A stretch of DNA of 64,000 nucleotides from Pelagovum pacificum (GTDB taxonomy: Bacteria > Pseudomonadota > Alphaproteobacteria > Rhodobacterales > Rhodobacteraceae), in the NCBI RefSeq assembly GCF_016134045.1, contig NZ_CP065915.1:2918501-2982500 (forward strand), written 5' to 3'. Of the stretch, positions 53,366-61,888 are shown piece after piece; the stretch's first letter is position 1; each line of letters starts with the position of its first letter. The position numbers and the translations under genes are program-made. The notes below the pieces were generated by a model that did no database searches, was not told where the DNA came from, and saw only the letters and a program-made list of their open reading frames with translations.

Positions 53366-54061
53366 TCAGCTGATCCTCCCCAACAGATTACGGACGTTCG
53401 ACACATGCCACTTCCCGCCTCGTCTGGTTCGCATGCCTCGAGCGTTCAACTCGTCGGCAAGGGCCCGCAGGGACGTGTGACCGGCCTGTTGAATGGCGCG
53501 TACGATGGGGGACAGCGCCATGGCGAAGTCATTTGCATTGCCCGCCACAGTGACCCTCAGCGCTTCTCCGCCCTTGGCCGCCCGCCTGAGCGCCGCGGCC
53601 CCGTTCGGGTTGCCAAGCTTGACCCCGCGCGCCTTGGCCGCCGCCAGCGCTTCCTTGGTGCGCCGCGAGATCGCTTCGCGCTCCTGCTCCGCCACCAGCG
53701 CCATGATCCCGACCGTCAGGTTGTTGGCCTCCGGCATGTCGCAGGCGACGAACCGGACGCCACTGTCGCGGAGGGTGAGCAGCAAGGCGGCGTTGCGGCT
53801 CAGACGGTCGAGTTTGGCGATGACCAGCGTTGCGCCGGTGAGACGGGCCAGGTGGAGCGCCTTCTCCAGTTCGGGCCGGTCGTTCTTCCGTCCGCTTTCG
53901 ACTTCGGTAAAGCGGCTCAGGATCAAAGCCCCCTGCCCTGACGCATAATCGTCGATCGCCTTTCGCTGCGCCTCGAGCCCCAGGCCCGACCTGCCCTGCC
54001 TGGCCGTCGAGACCCGCTCGTAGGCAATGAGCCGGAGGATCGGGGCAGTATCGTTGACCAT
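53366..54061 (-). CDS. Serine recombinase (resolvase/invertase family)
   Basis: A 231-residue small serine recombinase. The nucleophile is Ser18 in YERVSTARQG; KLDRLSRNAALLLTL, MPEANNLTVGIMALVAEQERE and RTKEALAAAKARGVKLGNP are conserved catalytic and dimer-helix regions. The C-terminal helix-turn-helix is around ALADELNARGMRTRRGG. It lies across a perfect 14-bp inverted repeat at its start codon. It sits between the small terminase gene and a broken tail gene, where the head-tail module would be expected. Confidence 0.9.
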   Translation of the reverse strand: MVNDTAPILRLIAYERVSTARQGRSGLGLEAQRKAIDDYASGQGALILSRFTEVESGRKNDRPELEKALHLARLTGATLVIAKLDRLSRNAALLLTLRDSGVRFVACDMPEANNLTVGIMALVAEQEREAISRRTKEALAAAKARGVKLGNPNGAAALRRAAKGGEALRVTVAGNANDFAMALSPIVRAIQQAGHTSLRALADELNARGMRTRRGGKWHVSNVRNLLGRIS

Positions 54062-54101
54062 GTACACACCTGCCTGACGTTGGTTGCGCAGGTGTGTACA
54101 T
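54060..54101. repeat. Perfect 14-bp inverted repeat over recombinase start codon
   Basis: ATGTACACACCTGC (54060-54073) and its exact complement (54088-54101) are separated by 14 bases. The left arm includes the start codon and the AGGTG that would serve as ribosome site on the minus strand. It could be a recombinase binding/crossover site, an autorepression site, or an mRNA hairpin that hides the start. Confidence 0.85.
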
Positions 54102-54138
54102 CGCTCCGATGCCGCCGATCTCGTAGTCGTTTCTGCTC

Positions 54139-54651
54139 TCAGAGGCGCTCGCAATCCGCATCGAGCGTCAGCCCGGCCGGCTTGTCCTCGACAGGTTTGC
54201 CGTCCTTGTCCCGCAGCGTGCCGTCAGGCCCCCGCCAGACCAGTTCGATCCGGTTCAAGGTCGCCGTGCCATCTTCCGCCATCACATCGGACAGGCGCGT
54301 CCGGGAGGTCGGCGTGATCCCGAGCTCCGCCATGTAGCGCCCCATCAGCTCGAGCTGCTTGTTGGCGATCGCGATCCAGGGCGACTGCTGAACGTAGCCC
54401 GAAGGTGTCTTGATCAGCCTGGGGGTCTCTCGTTGTTTGCGGACCGCCTCGGCCCAGAGACTGTAGGATTGGCAATAGGCGGCGAAGGCAGCGCGGTCCG
54501 CCACGGTGAGGATGCCCGCCTCGTGGAGCGTGCGCGCGAGCCGACGCCACTCCTTGCGCGCATCCGCGTCGAGGTGGTCCGGACAGCGCGGCACGCCACC
54601 CTCCTTGAGCCGCGGCGACATCGACGGCTTGAGCTTTGGCCCGCGTCTCAT
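54139..54651 (-). CDS. P27-family phage terminase small subunit
   Basis: A 170-residue protein of the P27 small terminase family, which recognises phage DNA for packaging. RRGPKLKP at the start and CPDHLDADARKEWRRLARTL are characteristic, followed by ADRAAFAAYCQSYSLWAEA and a conserved SPWIAIANKQLELM. The last 30 residues are acidic and basic and may be a linker to the large subunit. The large subunit gene, which normally follows at once, is absent. Confidence 0.88.
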   Translation of the reverse strand: MRRGPKLKPSMSPRLKEGGVPRCPDHLDADARKEWRRLARTLHEAGILTVADRAAFAAYCQSYSLWAEAVRKQRETPRLIKTPSGYVQQSPWIAIANKQLELMGRYMAELGITPTSRTRLSDVMAEDGTATLNRIELVWRGPDGTLRDKDGKPVEDKPAGLTLDADCERL

Positions 54652-55061
54652 GTCGTGCGGTCCGGCGCCTCGACGCCGATCCTCTGTTTGCGCTCTGCAA
54701 TCTGGTCGAGCAACTTCGCCAGCGCGTCCGTGGCCTGGCCCTTGTGCGTTACGCTCGTCTCGCCGGAATGCTCGATGCCGGACGTCTCCTGCCAGCCCGC
54801 CTGTGTCTTGAGATAGAAGATCGACGAGGTGGTGCAGCCGGCACGGGCCTTCTGGAGCAGACCGTGGGCCACGTGCGCGATGGCCTTCGCCTTGCCCCTT
54901 TTGTAGTGCGCAAGAACTTCCGGGTCGCGCTCACAGATGGCACGGAAGGTATTGCGGGCGATGCCGAAGTAATCGGCGATCTGCTCCTGGTTCAGCAAGG
55001 CGGCGAGCGTCTCGACCTCGGAGCGCTGATGATCGTCGAGGGTGATCGGCGGCCGCCCCAT
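54648..55061 (-). CDS. Phage HTH protein (small-terminase-like)
   Basis: A 137-residue protein. An N-terminal helix-turn-helix (LNQEQIADYFGIARNTFRAI, residues about 23-42) is followed by AHYKRGKAKAIAHVAHGLLQKA and SSIFYLKTQAGWQE, a layout common in phage DNA-packaging initiation proteins. It overlaps the P27 terminase gene by ATGA. It may assist terminase or be a regulator. Confidence 0.75.
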   Translation of the reverse strand: MGRPPITLDDHQRSEVETLAALLNQEQIADYFGIARNTFRAICERDPEVLAHYKRGKAKAIAHVAHGLLQKARAGCTTSSIFYLKTQAGWQETSGIEHSGETSVTHKGQATDALAKLLDQIAERKQRIGVEAPDRTT

Positions 55062-55062
55062 C

Positions 55063-55284
55063 TCACGCTCCCTTTGCCGTGCAGCGGTCGAACAGGCGCC
55101 GCAGCGCGTAGCTGCGCACCAGCGATACCGCCGTGAAGGCGAGGCCCGTCAGCACCATTTGCCGGTGTTGAGCTTCAATGCCGACCAGGGGGAACACGGC
55201 GAACTGCGTCGCAAGCGCGACGCCGTAGCCGATCACGACGTTCGCGATCGCCTCAACGAGAGACATCCGGCGCTGCTGGCTCAT
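55063..55284 (-). CDS. DUF7220-type small membrane protein
   Basis: A 73-residue protein with two hydrophobic segments (about 12-35 and 44-62). MSLVEAIANVVIGYGVALATQ is the recognisable region (read in two parts) of a small phage/prophage family. It overlaps the methyltransferase gene by ATGA. Function unknown. Confidence 0.7.
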   Translation of the reverse strand: MSQQRRMSLVEAIANVVIGYGVALATQFAVFPLVGIEAQHRQMVLTGLAFTAVSLVRSYALRRLFDRCTAKGA

Positions 55285-56549
55285 GCCACCGCCTCCCCGC
55301 GTCGCCCGATCGCGGTCTCGGTGAACGTCGCTCCTCCGGACAGTACAGCATCCTGACCGGTGAAGGCCTGCCACCGCATCACGGCGACATCGACATAGGC
55401 CGGGTCCAGTTCCATAGCATAGCAGACCCTGCCAGCCGTCGCCGCCGCGATGAGGCTGCTGCCCGACCCGGAGAACGGTTCGTAGACCGCCTGCCCCGGG
55501 CTCGAGTTGTTCAACATCGGCCGGCGCATGCACTCCACCGGCTTCTGCGTGCCGTGAACGGTGACGGCATCCTGGTCCCGGTTCGGGATGGTCCACAACG
55601 TGGATTGCTTGCGGTCGCCGGACCAGTGCCCTTTGCCGCGGACAGCATACCAGGCCGGTTCGTGCTGCCAGTGATAATGGCCGCGGCTCAGGACGTGTCG
55701 GTCCTTGGCCCAGATGATCTGGCTGCGGATATCGAAGCCGGTGGCCACAAGACTGTCCGCCACGGTGGTCGCATGCAGCGCGCCATGCCAGACGTAGGCG
55801 ACATCGCCGGGGAACAACGCCCAGGCCTCACGCCAGTCGGCGCGGTCATCATTGGCGACTTTGCCTGTGCGCTTGGTCTTCGATGCGCCGGTCTCGTTCC
55901 GCCAGGCCGGATCGTAGTTCACGCCGTAGGGCGGGTCGGTCACCATGAGATGCGGCGTGACGCCATCGAGCAACCGATCGACGTCAGTCTTGCTGGTGGC
56001 ATCCCCGCAGAGCAGCCGGTGCTGGCCCAACATCCAGAGATCGCCCGGTCGGCTGACAGGATTGGTCGGCGGGTCCGGCGTTACCTCCTCGCCATCCTGA
56101 GCCTGTCCACTCGCCAGCAGCGCATCCAGCTCCGCCCCGTCGAAGCCGAGACTGCCAAGGTCCACGCCGAGGTCTCCGAGGTCAGCGAGTTCGAGGCCGA
56201 GCAACTCCCGGTCCCATCCCGCCTGCTCCGCCAGACGGTTGTCGGCCAGGATGTAGGCCCGCTTCTGCGCCTCCGTCAGATGCGCCAGTTCGATCACCGG
56301 GACGCTCGGGAGCCCCAGCTTCCGCGCGGCCAGCACGCGGCCATGCCCTGCGATGATGCCGCTGTCGCCATCGACCAGCACCGGGTTGTTGAACCCGAAC
56401 TCCCGGATCGACCCGGCGATCAGCGCGACCTGCGCCTCGCTGTGCGTGCGGGCGTTGTTGGCATAAGGAACCAGGTCCGCGACCGGCCGATGTTCGATCG
56501 ACTGGGCTCCGATCGGCCCGCCTACCCGCTCTGCCAGTGCCTGCGCCAT
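55281..56549 (-). CDS. ParB-domain DNA methyltransferase
   Basis: A 422-residue prophage protein. Residues about 15-105 form a ParB-like domain (LVPYANNARTHSEAQV; IAGHGRVLAARKLG). The methyltransferase follows: DPPYGVNYD (motif IV, residues 205-213) precedes EPFSGSGSS (motif I), the order of beta-class N6-adenine/N4-cytosine enzymes. No restriction enzyme gene is adjacent, so it is a solitary enzyme that may protect phage DNA. I start it at ATG 56549, with CGGAGCGG upstream; an ATG at 56600 would add 17 residues. Confidence 0.85.
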   Translation of the reverse strand: MAQALAERVGGPIGAQSIEHRPVADLVPYANNARTHSEAQVALIAGSIREFGFNNPVLVDGDSGIIAGHGRVLAARKLGLPSVPVIELAHLTEAQKRAYILADNRLAEQAGWDRELLGLELADLGDLGVDLGSLGFDGAELDALLASGQAQDGEEVTPDPPTNPVSRPGDLWMLGQHRLLCGDATSKTDVDRLLDGVTPHLMVTDPPYGVNYDPAWRNETGASKTKRTGKVANDDRADWREAWALFPGDVAYVWHGALHATTVADSLVATGFDIRSQIIWAKDRHVLSRGHYHWQHEPAWYAVRGKGHWSGDRKQSTLWTIPNRDQDAVTVHGTQKPVECMRRPMLNNSSPGQAVYEPFSGSGSSLIAAATAGRVCYAMELDPAYVDVAVMRWQAFTGQDAVLSGGATFTETAIGRRGEAVA

Positions 56550-56719
56550 ACCCCCGCTCCGGTAACTCTCGGCTGTTTGCCTGCCTCTCTCGGAGATCAT
56601 ATCATGGCGCCTAAACCCCTGTCACCGTGACGAAAAACGACAATGAACGACATGAGAAGACAAGGCGGAAGAAAATGGAGTTGAAAGCGCAGAGCTCCAA
56701 AACGTCAATAATGATGACC

Positions 56720-59700
56720 TTATTCGGACTTCCACCCAGAAAGCGGACCGAGCGCAACTTCGATTTCGGCGCGCGCTACACCGACATCCCGATCGAGCCA
56801 AAGAGCCGTCTGCCAAGATCGCCCCCGGCCGGATCTCCGGTAGGCTGCCGATTTAAGCGACATTCCCCTATATATGTTATAAGGAATTTGTCGCTTAAAT
56901 CCTGCTCTTTCGAACGCCTTTTGAGCCTGCTTCTCGTTGTCGAAGAGGTGCGGATGCAGAGCTACTGCATCGGCTGGGCTGTCCACGGCAACGCCAGCGA
57001 GCAGCATGCGCTGCACGATGTCCGGCTTCACGCTGTCCCAGTTTACGACGCTGTCATGGACGAGCGGCAGCGCCACGTCGGCCAAGACGTGCACCTCCAG
57101 CGGATCTGCTTCCGTCCTATTGACCCCGCGGCCTCGACCGATGTCTTGGATCAACTCGTCGTCACAGATCGCAGCGCGGACGATCTCGGCGACCTCATCG
57201 TCATGCCTCAGGACCCGGACGGCCCGGCTGGACCCGTCGCGCATCCGTACCGCACTGGTCTGCCAGCGGTACTCTCCGTCGGCCACGAGGTCGAAGAGTG
57301 CGGCACAGGGCGCAGGCAACTGACTGTCCCTGGGCAAAGGCCGGCCGATGATGAAGATGCCCCGGACGTCCCTGAAGCCGTCGAGCCCTGCCAGCGCGTT
57401 GAAGTGCCCGGTGACCACGCCCGGGATGTCCGAAAAGGCGTCCTCGATCGCCTTGTAGGTCACGACCAGGATCGTCCCGGGTGCCAGCCGGCGGGTATGC
57501 CAGCGAACCTGATCGACGCAATCGGAGAGGTTGCGGCCACGTCGAGCGTTCTCGTCGGGCGCCGCTCGATCGTCGGGCACGATGGCCGACTTGCCGAACC
57601 GGCCGGTCACGAGATGCAGGCTCATGTGCGGCGCAGCGGCCTCGATGATCCTCGTCTTGAGTCCTGGCAAAAGTCGCGTGGCGATGTCGTCGCGCAACGT
57701 GGCGTCGAGGTGCAAGACCGGCTTGTCGACAAGATCGTCGTCGATCGCAACAGCACCGATCATCTTGATGCTGTGGCTCTCGCCGTCCAGCTCAACGCGC
57801 AACTGTGCAGACGCCTCTCCGCCGCTGTCGAGAAGGTTCGCCGCCAGTTGCCAAGCCCGCGCGAGGGACCGCAGCCGTTCGTTACGGGCTGCGGCAGCAA
57901 ACGCAGCGCCGCGCGCTGCCCCTGTCAGGCACGGGATCAATCCCGGATCGGACATCATCGACAATTCCATCCGGATTGCCTCGATGCAATCCCGCGACGA
58001 AAGACCCGCCTCGACAAGGCAGTCATGACGCACCGGTCCAGTTCCGCTGAGACCCAAGGCTCGCTGCAGCTTTTGACGCAGTGCAAGATGATCGGCCCGT
58101 CGAATAGCAGCCCGGCGCTTCTCCATCCCCACTCCAAGACGAGGGAGAAGGTCGATCGTCAGTGCCTCGACATTCAGGGAGGTCGTGGTCCGAACGGCCC
58201 GAGCCCAGCAGCCCTCGTCCACGATGATTGCAGCGATCGTGGACGCATCCACCGCAAAGCCCGTATAGAGCGCATCGTAGGGGGCCACGACCACGTCCGC
58301 TGCCCGGACCTCGTCGCGGTTGCTCTGCTTGAGCCAGTCGTGGAAATGGCTGCAGGTCAAACCGCCCTGCCCTGCGCAGACCGTGGTCTGCGGATCGGCG
58401 CCCGCATTCAGGGCCGCCCGCATGGCTTCGGTGTCCCGGCACATCGGCGCTTTCAGCACCGGGTGCATGCGTTCGTGCCCTCGCAGGACGGCCGCTCTCA
58501 GGCCAAGCTCGCGCCAGGCCTCCGCGGTCTCTTCAGCCAGTGCGTGGGACGGCGCAAAGACGAGGAACCGATGGGGTAAACCGAGCGCTTCGAGTTTGCC
58601 ACGCAGTTCCATGAACTGCCGCCGCGCAATGGTGCTCTTCCCAAGCCCGGTCGTGGCCCGGAGGCCGATCGGGACCGGCTCGACCGGGCTCTCTGCAGAA
58701 TGATGATCGAGAACTGTCCTGCAGAATGCGGCGATCTCGGTCTCGAGCGTGGCCCGCGCCTGGTCGGCGCTCAACGAGGGTGCGACGTAGTCCGCCTCGA
58801 TACTCGCCGATTGCCGCGGCGGCAGGACCCCCCGCGCCTGAAGCCGCAGTTTCTCGCAGACCTTCTTGAGAGCATCTCCAAAGGACCACGCGCGTCCTCC
58901 ATCCTGGCGCGGCCGTGACAGGTCGGTGGAGGCCAGGAAGCGCTCCCAGACCGTTTCGGCAATCCGATCTGGCCCAAGATCGTCGTCACGGTCGAGGGCG
59001 TCGTGGACAGCGTGGTAGGCAATTCGCGAGAGCCAATCGTCCCGGCCATCGACGACCTTGCCCGCCCCGTCTCGAACGATGCCGCTGGCTCGAGCGCCAC
59101 CGGATCGGCCGGTCTTGCGACCGCTGCCCGACCGTGCCCCCGGTCGCGACATCTCGGGAATGAACGCCCGGGCCTCTGCGACGAAGGCGGTCATTCCGTC
59201 CTGGTCGACACCTGGCAGCTCGTCGAGCGGGACATCGAGCGGTGTCTCACCGAGCGGCCAGCCATACGGCCTGCCGGTGCCGGGGTGCTGACCGAACGCC
59301 ACGAATTGCTGTCCGGCGCCGAGGACCTCGAGCGGCTTCACGTCGATCTTCGGAAACGGCTGCTCCGTACGGTAGAGCAGCAGTCGCTTTGGCCATTGCC
59401 CGACACGGATGAGCGTGGTGCCGAGGCGCTCAAAGGCCAGAGTCTGCGCCTGGTGCGCAAGATCGGGGTCGAGGATGTCGATGTCCAACCCGACGAGTGT
59501 GCCGGTGCGGAGCCCTATTCCGCAGGCAGGATAATCCCGGGCCCATTGCTCCACCCGGGCCGCATCTATTGTCACCTGCGACCAGCGCGAGACTGCCGGC
59601 GCCTTCTGACCGCGTCGGATCGGAAGTGGCTCGTAGCCTTGCTCCAGGAGTGCCGGCGCATGGGTCTCGAACCAGCGCATGCCAAGCGGGCCGCCACTGG

Positions 59701-59752
59701 CAGCCTGCCCGGTTTTCCCCATGTTCGGCGGATCGGAGCGGCCTCCGTCCAC
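56720..59752 (-). CDS. Prim-Pol / helicase replication protein
   Basis: A 1010-residue two-domain protein. Residues about 25-200 form a bifunctional primase-polymerase domain; the metal-binding LDIDILDPD has Asp90 and Asp92. The second module is an ATPase/helicase with Walker A RATTGLGKST (residues 365-374) and a DE box in AIIVDEGCW. It should start phage DNA replication. I take the GTG at 59752, which has TAGGAGAG five bases upstream and follows the HTH gene by nine bases; the ATG at 59722 is an alternative. The C-terminal end carries an AT-rich imperfect hairpin at 56850-56901. Confidence 0.85.
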   Translation of the reverse strand: MDGGRSDPPNMGKTGQAASGGPLGMRWFETHAPALLEQGYEPLPIRRGQKAPAVSRWSQVTIDAARVEQWARDYPACGIGLRTGTLVGLDIDILDPDLAHQAQTLAFERLGTTLIRVGQWPKRLLLYRTEQPFPKIDVKPLEVLGAGQQFVAFGQHPGTGRPYGWPLGETPLDVPLDELPGVDQDGMTAFVAEARAFIPEMSRPGARSGSGRKTGRSGGARASGIVRDGAGKVVDGRDDWLSRIAYHAVHDALDRDDDLGPDRIAETVWERFLASTDLSRPRQDGGRAWSFGDALKKVCEKLRLQARGVLPPRQSASIEADYVAPSLSADQARATLETEIAAFCRTVLDHHSAESPVEPVPIGLRATTGLGKSTIARRQFMELRGKLEALGLPHRFLVFAPSHALAEETAEAWRELGLRAAVLRGHERMHPVLKAPMCRDTEAMRAALNAGADPQTTVCAGQGGLTCSHFHDWLKQSNRDEVRAADVVVAPYDALYTGFAVDASTIAAIIVDEGCWARAVRTTTSLNVEALTIDLLPRLGVGMEKRRAAIRRADHLALRQKLQRALGLSGTGPVRHDCLVEAGLSSRDCIEAIRMELSMMSDPGLIPCLTGAARGAAFAAAARNERLRSLARAWQLAANLLDSGGEASAQLRVELDGESHSIKMIGAVAIDDDLVDKPVLHLDATLRDDIATRLLPGLKTRIIEAAAPHMSLHLVTGRFGKSAIVPDDRAAPDENARRGRNLSDCVDQVRWHTRRLAPGTILVVTYKAIEDAFSDIPGVVTGHFNALAGLDGFRDVRGIFIIGRPLPRDSQLPAPCAALFDLVADGEYRWQTSAVRMRDGSSRAVRVLRHDDEVAEIVRAAICDDELIQDIGRGRGVNRTEADPLEVHVLADVALPLVHDSVVNWDSVKPDIVQRMLLAGVAVDSPADAVALHPHLFDNEKQAQKAFERAGFKRQIPYNIYRGMSLKSAAYRRSGRGRSWQTALWLDRDVGVARAEIEVALGPLSGWKSE

Positions 59753-59761
59753 CGCGCTCTC

Positions 59762-59962
59762 CTAGCCCGGCTCGCGCTGGCGACGCTCATACGCCAGCAC
59801 CTCGTCACGCGGGTAGAGGATGCGCCCGCCAATCCGCAGCCAGCGCGGCCCGAATCCCTCGGCCCGCCAGCGCTGCAAGGTTCGCGTCGTCACGCGCCAG
59901 TGCTCCGAGAGTTCCCGTTCGGTCAGGCGAGGTGGGAGTTCAGCCTGATCTGGCGACGTCAT
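59762..59962 (-). CDS. AlpA/excisionase-type HTH protein
   Basis: A 66-residue MerR-like helix-turn-helix protein: LTERELSEHWRVTTRTLQRW is the DNA-binding helix pair and GGRILYPRDEVLAYE the wing. Such proteins act as excisionase or as activators of phage genes. It overlaps the Toprim-like gene by ATGA and precedes the primase gene by nine bases. Confidence 0.85.
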   Translation of the reverse strand: MTSPDQAELPPRLTERELSEHWRVTTRTLQRWRAEGFGPRWLRIGGRILYPRDEVLAYERRQREPG

Positions 59963-60843
59963 GACCAGCTCCCCAGAAAGTCGCGGAGGGTATCGCGCTC
60001 CGCCTCCTCGATGTCCTTCAGGCGTTCGAGCTCAGCAAGCGGCAGGCGGCGCTCGATTGCCTCCCTCACAAGCGCGCGCAGGTCGTCCGGCGGGATCGCA
60101 TCCAGCTCCGCTGCAATGTCATGCGGCCAGCGCCGGTCGGCCGGGGACTTTCGTTTGGGCGGACGGGTGGGCAGCGAGAGGTCCCTGACCTGTCCGAGGT
60201 TGAGCCCGAGATGTTCGAACGCGACCTCGACATCCATCTCCTCGGCGAACCGTTCGACCTTGCTCTGGAGCGACCGACATGCGTCCTGGCCGGCTCGGTC
60301 GAAGTCGTAGAGCGCGAGGATCACGAGCCGCTGACCGGTGCCCCGCTGCATTTCGACCGCCTCGTAGGCAAATGTCTCGGACGTGAAGCCGACCGTGCAC
60401 ATGAGGGGCACGTCGTACTCGGCGGTCACCGGATATATGACGCCGGCAAGCGCGGACTTCTCCAGCCAGACCTCCACCGTCTCGTGCTGATCGGCCCAGA
60501 GGCTCTTGCGATAGAGGCGCACGGTGTCGGACAGCGCCTCCTCCCAGCCATCGAAAGTCCGGGGCTTGCGCATGTAGCGCGTCGCGTCCGAGATCGCGCT
60601 GTAGGGCATGCGCCCGGCCTGGCGCAGCTTCAGCACCTGCGACTGGACCTTCCGGTATCCGTTCTCGGTCTTCTCGATCCCCGGAAGCGCGGCGACCTCG
60701 GCCTGGTAATAGAGGCCGCGAACCGTCACCGGTGCATGCGCGGTGGCGTAGCTCACGAGAAACGCCTCGCGCTCGGCCATCTCGGCCTTCGTCGCCCGGC
60801 TTTTTATCGTGCTGGCACCATAAACAGGATCGGCGGCGCTCAT
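59959..60843 (-). CDS. Spo11/Top6A-like Toprim protein (Mini-A type)
   Basis: A 294-residue protein that I read as a solitary Top6A relative. TVRGLYYQ (residues 40-47) gives an R-x-x-Y-Y motif like the catalytic tyrosine site of Spo11 and topoisomerase VI A. Toprim residues follow: Glu128 in VEVWLEKSAL and Asp180/Asp182 in ALYDFDRAG. The C-terminal part (VELDA-like AAELDAIPPDDLRALV) also fits. No B subunit gene is in the window, as reported for Mini-A proteins of mobile elements. It may nick or break DNA for replication or recombination. Confidence 0.65.
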   Translation of the reverse strand: MSAADPVYGASTIKSRATKAEMAEREAFLVSYATAHAPVTVRGLYYQAEVAALPGIEKTENGYRKVQSQVLKLRQAGRMPYSAISDATRYMRKPRTFDGWEEALSDTVRLYRKSLWADQHETVEVWLEKSALAGVIYPVTAEYDVPLMCTVGFTSETFAYEAVEMQRGTGQRLVILALYDFDRAGQDACRSLQSKVERFAEEMDVEVAFEHLGLNLGQVRDLSLPTRPPKRKSPADRRWPHDIAAELDAIPPDDLRALVREAIERRLPLAELERLKDIEEAERDTLRDFLGSWS

Positions 60844-61025
60844 GACGACGCTCCCGATCGGGCCGCTGGCCTGCGGAACACCATGTAGAGCGCCTGACCG
60901 TCATCCGTGCGCCCGCCGTCCTCGACCAGGTAGGTTCGTCCATCCTCGAGCAGCATGCCGAAATCCCAGGCCCCGAAGAGCCCGGGAAGTCGCTCGAAAT
61001 CGTCCTCGATGATCCGGATATCCAT
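60840..61025 (-). CDS. Small hypothetical prophage protein
   Basis: A 61-residue acidic protein, MDIRIIEDDFERLPGLFG at the N-terminus and a basic C-terminus (VFRRPAARSG). It overlaps the Toprim-like gene by ATGA, so it is part of the replication operon. I do not recognise a family. Confidence 0.6.
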   Translation of the reverse strand: MDIRIIEDDFERLPGLFGAWDFGMLLEDGRTYLVEDGGRTDDGQALYMVFRRPAARSGASS

Positions 61026-61103
61026 TGATCCGTTCCCGCAGCAACGCGTGCCCGCTGCACGCTCAAATGGGAAAAGCCGGAGGGAGGTCGGGATTGGGAC
61101 ATC

Positions 61104-61799
61104 TCACTCGGACATCCTTTTGAGCCGGACGAGCGCGCGCTGGCAGCGCTTGCGGATCGCGTCGTGGCTGACACCGAGATGGTCGGCCACCTCCTTCTGG
61201 CTGTAGCCGGCCAGGTGGACCGCTGCGAGCAGCGCCCCGTCCTTGCCATGGCTCGCGATCATCGCATCGATCACGACGTCCGCGCTGACCTCGTCGTCTG
61301 AAATCAGATCGGGCACGACGTCGAGATCCACGGCAGACCGTGTTCGGCCGCTGTCGTCCGACCAGTCACGCCGGATGTCCCGCTCGACGTTCCGGAGCAA
61401 TGTCGCCGCGACCCTGCGAACACCCCCGGGGTCAGCGTTGCGAATGGCGATTGCCAGGCGCCCGACCAGGTCCGCGTCGATCACGTCGTCGCGTGCAAAG
61501 CGAAGAAGGCGGCTTCGGATGGCGGTCAATCCCGGCCAGAGCGCGAGGATCATGATCTCCGTCGCGACGGTGCCGTCGCCGGCGTCGAAAACCGCGCGAC
61601 GCAGTAGGTCCCGCAGTACGTCGTTCTTCTCGTCGGGCGGGGCGTCGCTGCCGTGAAGCCAGCCGAGAAGATGACCCGGGTCGCGGAACCCGTCGAGCGG
61701 GCCGCCTTCCTGGGCCAGCTTGTGGAAATTGACGATGTTGGAGTGCCGGGTCACGGACCGGGCGAGCTGCGCGTGGAGCGCGGACCAGTTTGAGGACAC
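61104..61799 (-). CDS. Sigma-70 region 4-like regulator
   Basis: A 231-residue protein whose C-terminal 50 residues have the sigma region 4 helix-turn-helix (LAGYSQKEVADHLGVSHDAI, then RKRCQRALVRLKR). The middle contains a helical region with RDDVIDADLVGRLAIAIRN. The start is a GTG at 61799 and no strong ribosome site is visible. It probably directs RNA polymerase to phage genes or acts as an activator. Confidence 0.72.
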   Translation of the reverse strand: MSSNWSALHAQLARSVTRHSNIVNFHKLAQEGGPLDGFRDPGHLLGWLHGSDAPPDEKNDVLRDLLRRAVFDAGDGTVATEIMILALWPGLTAIRSRLLRFARDDVIDADLVGRLAIAIRNADPGGVRRVAATLLRNVERDIRRDWSDDSGRTRSAVDLDVVPDLISDDEVSADVVIDAMIASHGKDGALLAAVHLAGYSQKEVADHLGVSHDAIRKRCQRALVRLKRMSE

Positions 61800-61888
61800 G
61801 AGATGCCTGGGCTATGGCCGGGCATCTCGCGCCTCTCATCGGGCCTTGGTTCGGGCGTCGTGCGCCTCTGCAGATTGTCGGTGGTCTT

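Noticed and set aside
56627..58579. A 650-codon plus-strand open frame opposite the primase gene
   Set aside because: The opposite strand has clear Prim-Pol and helicase motifs; this frame has only composition typical of GC-rich antisense.
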